Positions 32,677-38,611 of a DNA stretch of 41,377 nt are shown in pieces. This stretch comes from Firmicutes bacterium UBA6811. Its GTDB lineage: Bacteria > Bacillota > SHA-98 > UBA4971. How positions within the stretch are numbered: the first letter of the stretch is position 1; each line of letters begins with the position of its first letter. The stretch lies in the NCBI GenBank assembly GCA_002452295.1, contig DKEX01000014.1, positions 185-41,561 of the forward strand, written 5' to 3'. A program made the position numbers and the translations under genes. Below the pieces are notes generated by a model. It saw nothing but the letters and a program-made list of their open reading frames with translations, had not been told where the DNA came from and did no database searches.

Positions 32677-33705
32677 CTATATGTGGACGAACTGGCGGTT
32701 GAAGCGCATGTCGTTCTCGGCGAGGAGCCGGATATCGTCGATACCGTACTTCAGCATGGCGATCCTGTCGGTGCCCATGCCGAACGCAAGGCCCGACACC
32801 TTCTCCGGGTCATACCCGACCCCTTCGAGCACCTTCGGGTGGAAGAGCCCCGACCCCAGGATCTCGAGCCAGCCGGTGTTCTTGCACACGCGGCAGCCTT
32901 TTCCGCGGCAGATGACACACGATACGTCCATCTCCGCGCTGGGCTCGGTGAACGGGAAGTAGCTCGGCCTGAACCTCACCTTGGTATCGGGCCCGAAGAA
33001 CTCCCTCGCGAACCTCGCAAGCGTGCCCTTGAGGTCCCCGAAGGTGGTACCCTCGTCCACAGCGAACCCGTCAAGCTGGTGGAACACGGGAAGGTGCGAC
33101 GGGTCGGAGGCGTCGGACCTGTACACCTTGCCAGGGATGACGGCACGCACCGGGGGCTTTCGCCCCTTCATCACGCGCACGTCCACGCACGTGGTGTGGG
33201 TCCGCAGTACCACATCGTCGGAAATATAGAACGTGTCCTGGATGTCGCGGGACGGGTGGTTCTTCGGAACGTTCAGGGCCTCGAAGTTGTAGTAGTCCAG
33301 CTCGACGTCGGGGCCGTCGGCCACCTCGAAACCCATGCGGCCGAAGATCTCCTCCAGCTCCTGGTAGACTATTCTCATGGGGTGCCTCGCCCCCACCGGC
33401 GGCCTATTGCCGGGGAGGGTGACGTCCACCCTCTCCTCATCGAGAGCCTTCGCCCGCTCCAGCGCGGCCACCTCGTCGCGACGGCGCGATAGCATCGTCT
33501 CGACAGACTCGCGAGCCTCGTTGAGCATCTTGCCGAGCGCCGGCCGCTCCTCGGGCGGGGACGAGCCGAGGCTGCGGAGGGCCACCGTGATCCGGCCCTT
33601 CTTGCCGAGATACCGCACACGCACCTCGTCGAGCCCGGCCAGGCTCGCCGCCGCCGATATCTCGTTTTCGGCCTGGGAAATGATCCTCTCTACATCGTCG
33701 CGCAT
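32677..33705 (-). CDS. pheS: Phenylalanyl-tRNA synthetase alpha subunit
   Basis: 342 aa catalytic subunit. An N-terminal coiled coil (residues 1-85) precedes the class II core with HPMRIVYQELEEIFGRMGF, NHPSRDIQDTFYI, VFHQLDGFAVDEGTTFGDLK, FRPSYFPFTEPSAEMDVSC and GMGTDRIAMLKYGIDDIR. The ATG at 33705 overlaps the 3' end of tlyA by 16 bases, so translation may be coupled. Expression should depend on the phenylalanine T-box 1.1 kb upstream. Confidence 0.96.
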   Translation of the reverse strand: MRDDVERIISQAENEISAAASLAGLDEVRVRYLGKKGRITVALRSLGSSPPEERPALGKMLNEARESVETMLSRRRDEVAALERAKALDEERVDVTLPGNRPPVGARHPMRIVYQELEEIFGRMGFEVADGPDVELDYYNFEALNVPKNHPSRDIQDTFYISDDVVLRTHTTCVDVRVMKGRKPPVRAVIPGKVYRSDASDPSHLPVFHQLDGFAVDEGTTFGDLKGTLARFAREFFGPDTKVRFRPSYFPFTEPSAEMDVSCVICRGKGCRVCKNTGWLEILGSGLFHPKVLEGVGYDPEKVSGLAFGMGTDRIAMLKYGIDDIRLLAENDMRFNRQFVHI

Positions 33706-34760
33706 CGACCCAAACCCCCTCGTCTGTGCCTTCTCGCTCGATCCTGCACTCGCTTTCGCTCCCGGAGCCATCCTTGCCTCTGCTCCACCTCCCGCTCCGG
33801 TTCCGACTCCGGCTCCGGTTCCGACTCCGGCTCTGGTTCCGTCTCTGGCCCTGGCGCCGGCCCCGGCGGCGTCGACCCTTGAGCCGCCTCGTGGTCCCCG
33901 TCGCGCCCCTGTTTACGCCCCTGCTCACGCGCCTGCTCGCCCGCCTGCTCGCGCCGGGCCCTCTGAGAGGCCTCGACCACGGCAGGTATGGCGCTCCAGA
34001 CCTCCGAAACGCGTGTGGGCTGCGGCGACTTCGCAAGCCAGACGAGGAACTCGGCCGTGCCGGAGCTTCCGAGCACCGGCGACGATGTCAGACCCAGCAC
34101 GCCAAACCCCTTCTGATCGAAATGGCTCACAAGGTGAGCGAGCACCTCCATGTGGACCCCCGGGTCATCGATGGCCGCGGGCCTCGCGTCCTCGAAGAGC
34201 GGCTTTATGAGCGCCACGATGTCGCCCTTCCCCACGATAAGGCGGGCGATGATGGGGACCGCCTTCACGAGCGACAGGTACGAAAGGTCAGCCACCGCCA
34301 TCTCGGGCGGGGGCACGAGGCCCGCGGGCTCGAGGTCGCTCAAGTTGGTGCGCTCGAGGTTGACGACTCGCGGGTCCACCCTTAGCTTCCCCGCAAGCTG
34401 CCCAAACCCGACGTCAACAGCGTAGACGAGGCCTGCGCCTCGTTGCAGGAGACAGTCGGTGAAGCCGCCGGTGGACGCACCGGCGTCGAGGACGACCTTC
34501 CCTGTGATGTCTATCCCAAACGTGCGTAACGCGTGGTCCAGCTTGAGCCCCCCACGCCCCACGAACGGCATGTCGATGCCCTTCACACGCACGTCGGCGT
34601 CGCACGATACGAGCGTGCCCGGCTTATCCTCGCGCTGCCCCGCCACGAGCACCTTGCCTGCCATGATTGGGCCTGTGGCGGCGCGGGGGCTGTCGAAAAA
34701 CCCGCGTTCCACCAGGAGTTCGTCAAGTCGCTTCTTCTTCGCGCATCTCACGCGGCTCAT
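33690..34760 (-). CDS. tlyA: TlyA family rRNA 2'-O-methyltransferase with repeat-derived tail
   Basis: 356 aa (family usually about 270). The S4 RNA-binding domain spans residues 8-65 (RLDELLVERGFFDSPRAA). The FtsJ/RrmJ-like SAM domain has motif I LDAGASTGGFTDCLL at 91-105, VDVGFGQLAGKLR and KPLFE at 186-190. TlyA methylates 16S and 23S rRNA and confers capreomycin sensitivity in mycobacteria. From about residue 268 a charged tail rich in Gln, Arg, Glu and Pro replaces the normal end. It includes (E-P) repeats encoded by a GGTTCC/GACTCC/GGCTCC hexamer array near 33795-33845. ATG 34760 follows GGGGGGAAGGGA. It is the first gene after the Phe T-box. Confidence 0.9.
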   Translation of the reverse strand: MSRVRCAKKKRLDELLVERGFFDSPRAATGPIMAGKVLVAGQREDKPGTLVSCDADVRVKGIDMPFVGRGGLKLDHALRTFGIDITGKVVLDAGASTGGFTDCLLQRGAGLVYAVDVGFGQLAGKLRVDPRVVNLERTNLSDLEPAGLVPPPEMAVADLSYLSLVKAVPIIARLIVGKGDIVALIKPLFEDARPAAIDDPGVHMEVLAHLVSHFDQKGFGVLGLTSSPVLGSSGTAEFLVWLAKSPQPTRVSEVWSAIPAVVEASQRARREQAGEQAREQGRKQGRDGDHEAAQGSTPPGPAPGPETEPEPESEPEPESEPEREVEQRQGWLRERKRVQDRARRHRRGGLGRCATM

Positions 34761-34849
34761 TCCCTTCCCCCCTCTTGCCTGAGGGCCGCAGGACGACGCG
34801 GCCCCACGCCAAATGCATGATACTTTCTTCCCTTTTCTTTTCGTCCAAC

Positions 34850-35207
34850 AAAAAAGCCACAGTCTTCCAAGGGACGAAGACTGTGGCTCCGCGTTACCAC
34901 CCTTCTTGGCAGGCCTGCCCGACAGGCAAAGCCTGACCTCTCGTTCGCCAGGCACGGGCCATACGGCCGATGCCCTCCCCGTATAACGGTGGGGTTTCCG
35001 GCACAGCCTACTCGCGACGCCCCGCCGCCACGCTGCGAGCCTCGCTCCCTCCCAGGATGTGAGACCCGCGAGCCAGCCGGCGCTCTCCTTCGCTTTCAGC
35101 CTGCGGCTCCGGAGCGAACTTCGGCGAAAGATCGCCCGGGCGCGCTCCCAGTCTCTGACGCACCCTCCCTTGGGGCCCCGTTCCGCTTACTCCTCTCCGT
35201 CATCGCC
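34850..35207 (-). promoter_or_regulatory. Phenylalanine T-box leader (specifier UUC) with terminator
   Basis: The T-box AAGGGTGGTAACGCGG lies at 34904-34889. A 13-bp terminator AGCCACAGTCTTC/GAAGACTGTGGCT with a T-run follows at 34888-34850. Stem I opens GATGACGGAGAGGAGTA, and the specifier loop GAAG-TTC-GCTCCGGAGCC puts UUC (Phe) at 35118-35116. The codon matches pheST, but the first gene after the leader is tlyA. A weak promoter candidate is GTGACC-N17-TGTACA at 35242-35214. Confidence 0.92.
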
Positions 35208-35208
35208 T

Positions 35209-35316
35209 GTGGTTGTACACGTTTTCGGGCTGGATCGGTCACGCCATCAGCAGTGTCGCAGGAGCGCCGCGTCACAGAAATCGGCGCAGGAAGCCTCCCA
35301 ATTCATTGGGAGGAGG
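35209..35316 (+). mobile_element. Possible TnpB C-terminal remnant (IS200/IS605 group)
   Basis: The plus-strand reading HVFGLDRSRHQQ...QEASQFIGRR recalls the zinc-finger exit (GLxxDRDxNAA) and the frequent QEA ending of IS605-type TnpB. It closes with an 8-bp hairpin CCTCCCAA-TTCA-TTGGGAGG at 35294-35313. Cysteines of the zinc ribbon are lost, so at most this is a decayed 3' end. It partly overlaps the inferred promoter of the Phe T-box. This is a weak call. Confidence 0.3.
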
Positions 35317-35339
35317 AATGCGCCTTGCCTTCCTTCTTT

Positions 35340-35670
35340 GCTGGGTGCGGAAGAGTAATCTCCCGCACCCGTCCCCGTAAGGGGCTTGTGACGCGGCAGA
35401 TGAGACTTCTCTGCCGTCTCTCCTCGCCAATGTTATCCCGGCTTGTTCTGCCAGCAGCACCGCTTGCACTACCCCGAGCTAGCTGTTTAACCGCTGGCGA
35501 CAGGGCCTGGAGCTGGAGCTGGAGAAGTACCCCAGGGTGTCATAACCTGGATAACGTAGCACCTTCGGCGCCCTGTCCTTTGGCTCCGGTGCTTGAGGCT
35601 GGTCAACCGTGAGGCTTGAGTCTACCTTTCACCCCAAGCCTCGGACTTCAGTCCGGGGTGGTTGACTCTA
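35340..35670 (+). ncRNA. HEARO / omega-RNA-like structured element (orphan IS605-type right end)
   Basis: Dense, mutually consistent pairings. GACAGGGC 35499-35506 pairs with GCCCTGTC 35570-35577. AGCACC 35558-35563 pairs with GGTGCT 35588-35593, crossing the previous stem (pseudoknot). GAGGCTT 35611-35617 pairs with AAGCCTC 35636-35642. CGGACT 35642-35647 pairs with AGTCCG 35650-35655. CACCCC 35630-35635 can pair with GGGGTG 35655-35660, and GGTCAAC near 35601 pairs with GGTTGAC ending at 35666. The terminal ...CAGTCCGGGGTGGTTGAC form is typical of IS200/IS605-group right ends, whose transcripts are HEARO/omega RNAs. Two more hairpins lie at 35342-35369 and 35396-35419. No TnpB gene adjoins. 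The 5' limit is uncertain. Confidence 0.55.
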
Positions 35671-35738
35671 TGTACCTGCTCGTGCGCCTCCTGCGCTCCC
35701 TGTGATTCATTCCCCGTCATCCCCGCGCTTTCGCCGCG

Positions 35739-35828
35739 CTACTGGGTAACTAGCATCCTGTAGATAAGATACGCTGTGATCGACCCGGTCAACTCGAAGA
35801 GCCGCCAGAAGAAGTCCGCGCCCAGCAT
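35739..35828 (-). CDS. yqzL: YqzL-like small protein
   Basis: 29 aa microprotein. The core FFWRLFELTGSITAYL-(I)-Y-R matches the YqzL family (B. subtilis YqzL, 47 aa, has an F-x-W-K-x-F-S-x-T-G-x-x-x-x-Y-L-L core). YqzL has no established function and usually sits between era and recO; here it lies between the TrmH-family gene and the RNA element, far from recO. ATG at 35828, stop TAG at 35741-35739. The ribosome site is weak (GGGCGTGG), but a good promoter lies about 50 bases upstream. It is shorter at the C-terminus than the Bacillus protein. Confidence 0.75.
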   Translation of the reverse strand: MLGADFFWRLFELTGSITAYLIYRMLVTQ

Positions 35829-35876
35829 CAAGGAACCACGCCCTTTCGCGAGTGTTGCTCGGACTCTTGTGGCCTC

Positions 35877-35906
35877 ATTATATCATAGCGCGTCACGGGC
35901 CTGCAA
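35877..35906 (-). promoter_or_regulatory. SigA promoter of yqzL
   Basis: TTGCAG (35906-35901), an 18-base spacer and TGA-TATAAT (35882-35877, extended -10). The start is predicted near 35870. Confidence 0.75.
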
Positions 35907-35967
35907 CAACGATTCTGGGTCTCTGGGCCTTCCGCGCCATGCCCCGGCCCCGCCTGCGCCTCTCTGC

Positions 35968-36774
35968 CTACGTTTCTCTGCCTGCGCTTCTCTGCCTGAC
36001 CGCCTCGTACATGAGGATCGCGCCAGCCACCGCGGCGTTGAGCGACTCCGCCGCGCCCGGCATCGGGATGCGCACCCGGGCGTCGCACATCTCCAGGGCC
36101 TCCCTTGACGGCCCGAAAGCCTCCCCGCCCACGAGGATGGCGCACGGCCCCGAGAGATCCCGGTCGTGGCAGGCGACCTGTGCTCGCGCATCGCCGGCGA
36201 TCACGCGAAGCCCGTGGCCCTTGAGAAAGGTGATGGCCTCAGCCGTGCTCATCTCCTCCCGGATGGGCACGCGGAACACGCTCCCCATCGTCGCCCGGAC
36301 GCACTTGGGGTTGTATGCGTCCACCGTGCCGCGGGTGAGGACGACGCCCGCCGCTCCCAGCGCCGCGGCGGTGCGGACGAGCGTGCCGAGGTTGCCGGGG
36401 TCGCGCAGGCCGTCCACCAGAAGGACGAGGGGATTTCCGTCGAGGCGGAGCGGGTTATCAGGCATGGCGGCCACGGCGACGATCCCCTGGGGCGTCTCGG
36501 TGTCCGACACCGAGGCCAGCACCTCGTCGGTCACGGTGACCACCTCGGCCCCGGCCGCCTCCAGGCGCTCGCAGAGCGCCCTCCCGCGCGAATACTCAAA
36601 AAGATGCGGGGTTACCAGGGTCTCGTAGATCCTGGCCCCCGCATCCATGGCCTCCTCGATGCTCCTCGTGCCCTCGAGAAAAAACCGCCGCACCCGCGCC
36701 CGGTGCTCGCGGCGACCGAGCTTCCTTATCTCCTGGATCTTCGGGTTGCGACGGCTCGCTATCTCGGCCCTCAC
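35968..36774 (-). CDS. TrmH/SpoU-family RNA 2'-O-methyltransferase
   Basis: 268 aa. The N-terminal substrate-binding domain (SRRNPKIQEIRKLGRREHRA, FFLEGTRSIEEAM) precedes the SPOUT knot with motif 1 VDGLRDPGNLGTLVRTA, motif 2 ILVGGEAFGPS and motif 3 IPMPGAAESLNAAVAGAILM. The substrate is probably 23S rRNA, as for YsgA/RlmB relatives, but is not fixed by sequence. Motif 2 has Phe where NEGxG is usual. The GTG start at 36774 is 3 bases beyond the rplT stop, so the gene is in the rplT operon. This order (rplT then a TrmH gene before pheS) is common in Bacillota. Confidence 0.92.
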   Translation of the reverse strand: MRAEIASRRNPKIQEIRKLGRREHRARVRRFFLEGTRSIEEAMDAGARIYETLVTPHLFEYSRGRALCERLEAAGAEVVTVTDEVLASVSDTETPQGIVAVAAMPDNPLRLDGNPLVLLVDGLRDPGNLGTLVRTAAALGAAGVVLTRGTVDAYNPKCVRATMGSVFRVPIREEMSTAEAITFLKGHGLRVIAGDARAQVACHDRDLSGPCAILVGGEAFGPSREALEMCDARVRIPMPGAAESLNAAVAGAILMYEAVRQRSAGRET

Positions 36775-36777
36775 GCG

Positions 36778-37143
36778 CTACTCGCCACCGCCTGAGCTCG
36801 CCCGTGCGACCCTGACAAGCTCACCGAAGGCGTTCTGGTCATTCATGGCGATCTCGGCAAGGACCTTCCTGTTTATGTCGACGCCCGCCTTGTGCAGGCC
36901 GTCCATGAACCGGCTGTAGGACATCCCGTTCATGCGGGCGGCAGCGTTGATCCTGGCGATCCAGAGCTTTCGGAAATCCCTCTTCTTGTTTCGCCTGTCC
37001 CTGTACGCATACTGCAAGGACTTCATCACAGCCTCGTTTGCCCGACGGAAGATCTTGCTCTTCGCGCCGGTGAAGCCCTTGGCGATCTTCAGGATTTTCT
37101 TGTGTCGCCGCCTTGTGACAAATCCACCTTTTGCTCTTGGCAT
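36778..37143 (-). CDS. rplT: Ribosomal protein bL20
   Basis: 121 aa large-subunit assembly protein, complete. It begins MPRAKGGFVTRRRHKKILK and contains FRRANEAVMKSLQYAYRDRR and KLWIARINAAARMNGMSYSR. In Bacillota and proteobacteria L20 also represses its own operon by binding the mRNA leader. It lies 48 bases after rpmI, with start ATG 37143 behind GAGGAG. Confidence 0.98.
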   Translation of the reverse strand: MPRAKGGFVTRRRHKKILKIAKGFTGAKSKIFRRANEAVMKSLQYAYRDRRNKKRDFRKLWIARINAAARMNGMSYSRFMDGLHKAGVDINRKVLAEIAMNDQNAFGELVRVARASSGGGE

Positions 37144-37191
37144 CGTAAACTCCTCCTCAGGTTCGGCCTGGACCAGCTTGCGCCGGTGCCC

Positions 37192-37389
37192 CTACGCGTG
37201 CCGCAGAAGCCTCTTCACCTTCGCTCTGTCGCCGGACGCAAGCACAGCGGGCTCCCTCAGGGACCTCTTCACCTTGCCCGATTTCTTGCCCGTATTGTGT
37301 CCCCCGTATGCCTTGTCCCTCATGATCTTACCGGAGCCCGTGACCCTGAACCTCTTGGCGGCTCCCTTGTGAGTCTTAACCTTGGGCAC
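37192..37389 (-). CDS. rpmI: Ribosomal protein bL35
   Basis: 65 aa, full length. It opens VPKVKTHKGAAKRFRVTGSG and shows KSGKVKRSLREPAVLASGD. The start is GTG at 37389, 8 bases after GGAGAG; the frame is open further upstream only by chance. It is the middle gene of infC-rpmI-rplT. Confidence 0.97.
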   Translation of the reverse strand: MPKVKTHKGAAKRFRVTGSGKIMRDKAYGGHNTGKKSGKVKRSLREPAVLASGDRAKVKRLLRHA

Positions 37390-37534
37390 TTCAAGTCTCT
37401 CCTTTGCCTGGCACGCACCAGGACGAGGTGCTGCCTTCTCGATTTTCGTGCGCTCTTGTGCATGAGAGGGCCTGGCGCGTCGCCCCCGGGATATCGCGGA
37501 AGGCTCTCCGCTGCGGCGGGCCAGCCCCAACGAC

Positions 37535-38053
37535 CTAGCCTTGCTGCTGCTTTGGTGTGAGGACCATGATCATGTGCCTGCCCTCGACCCTGGGCTCTCG
37601 CTCGATGGTCCCATAATCCTTGACCTCGTCGGCGAGGTCCAGAAGCAACGCCCGCCCGATGTCGGCGTGAACGATCTCGCGGCCACGGAACCTCACGGTG
37701 GCCTTGACCTTGTCCCCGTCCTGAAGAAACTTCTGAGCATTCCTGACCTTCACCTGGAAGTCGTGCCCCTCGATCTTCGGGGTCATCCTGACCTCCTTGA
37801 TGTCCATGATCTTCTGTTTCTTGCGGGCCTCCCTGTCGCGCTTCGCCTGCTCGTACTTGTACTTGCCGTAATCGAGTATCCGGCAGACCGGCGGTCTCGC
37901 AGTGGGCGCGACCTCGACGAGGTCAAGGCCTCTCTCCGCTGCGATCCTGAGGCCCTCTCTCACCACCATGATCCCGAGCTGCTCGCCGTTCTCATCGATG
38001 AGACGGATCTCCCGGGCCCGGATCGCCTCGTTCACCCTCAAGTCTCTGGCGAT
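37535..38053 (-). CDS. infC: Translation initiation factor IF-3 with AUC start codon
   Basis: 172 aa. IF-3 binds the 30S subunit, blocks premature 50S joining and discriminates against non-AUG starts. The N-domain is RVNEAIRAREIRLIDENGEQ, the linker is Lys/Arg-rich (YEQAKRDREARKKQKIM), and the C-domain has EVRMTPKIEGHDFQVKVRNA and KATVRFRGREIVH. Start choice: ATC at 38053 has GGAGGTG exactly 7 bases upstream (38067-38061), and ARDLRVNEAI then aligns with the Bacillus IF-3 N-terminus, which uses AUU. The TTG at 38041 lacks a ribosome site. The rare start is the classic autoregulatory device of infC. Confidence 0.95.
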   Translation of the reverse strand: MARDLRVNEAIRAREIRLIDENGEQLGIMVVREGLRIAAERGLDLVEVAPTARPPVCRILDYGKYKYEQAKRDREARKKQKIMDIKEVRMTPKIEGHDFQVKVRNAQKFLQDGDKVKATVRFRGREIVHADIGRALLLDLADEVKDYGTIEREPRVEGRHMIMVLTPKQQQG

Positions 38054-38067
38054 TGTGCTTCACCTCC

Positions 38068-38470
38068 AAGTATACTGGCTCAGCTCGCGCGTATGCGCGG
38101 TCTTCCTCTTTGCTCTTTGCTCGTACCCGGCCGGCCCCGCTCCGCCTCGTTTCGCCTCGCCTCGCGGCGGCGCACACAGTCTGCGCGCGAAAAAGCGGGC
38201 CTGCCGCCCGCTCCGACATAACGCCACCACGCACCCTGCGCCGATATCCCGACGCAGGCCGCAACGACCTGTGACCTTGCCGGCAGCCCGAACCTATCGC
38301 CTCTCGCATCGTATCCCTTCGGGTCGAGGCGAAGCGCCGCAAGGTGAGAAGCAGACGGCTTCTACTTGCACGATATGGATTCATGTCGCCTGTCCCGGCA
38401 GGTGCACCACGAGCGAGACAGGCGACGGACCCGCGTCGCGCCCTGGCACTGGTGCCGATGACCATAGCGA
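38068..38470 (-). promoter_or_regulatory. Structured leader of infC-rpmI-rplT
   Basis: About 400 untranslated bases. Visible stems include GTCGCCTGTC/GACAGGCGAC (38426-38385), GAAGC/GCTTC near 38350-38365, CCTGCG/CGCAGG near 38235-38257, and the terminator below. By position it corresponds to the Bacillus infC leader, where L20 promotes transcription attenuation. I cannot confirm homology with the Rfam L20 leader. Confidence 0.6.
38189..38212 (-). terminator. Attenuator terminator in the infC leader
   Basis: A 7-bp stem AGCGGGC/GCCCGCT with a 5-base loop and a T-run (TTTTTC on the minus strand), about 135 bases before the infC start. Confidence 0.8.
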
Positions 38471-38475
38471 TTCTG

Positions 38476-38504
38476 AGTATAGCACAACACCCAGTCCCGG
38501 TCAA
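38476..38504 (-). promoter_or_regulatory. SigA promoter of infC-rpmI-rplT
   Basis: TTGACC (38504-38499), a 17-base spacer and TGC-TATACT (38481-38476). Confidence 0.85.
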
Positions 38505-38511
38505 TTGACGT

Positions 38512-38551
38512 TTTCGGCGCTTCAGCGCTTGTTGTCGGCGCTTCGGCGCTT
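38512..38551. repeat. AGCGCCG repeats after thrS
   Basis: Four near-copies of CGGCGCTT/CAGCGCTT within 40 bases just downstream of thrS. They can fold on either strand but have no T-run; possibly a weak thrS terminator. Confidence 0.4.
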
Positions 38552-38611
38552 TGCGCAACGCGTCCGGCCGCCCCTCGCCGCCCGCAGTATGGAGGTTGAA
38601 GCGTCGGTCCC

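Noticed and set aside
34989..35612. Plus-strand open frame of 207 codons over the Phe T-box and RNA element
   Set aside because: The DNA is explained by a T-box on the other strand and a structured RNA; the translation shows no domain.
38512..38551. Strong rho-independent terminator after thrS
   Set aside because: Repeats can pair but no T-run follows on the minus strand, so it is listed only as a repeat.
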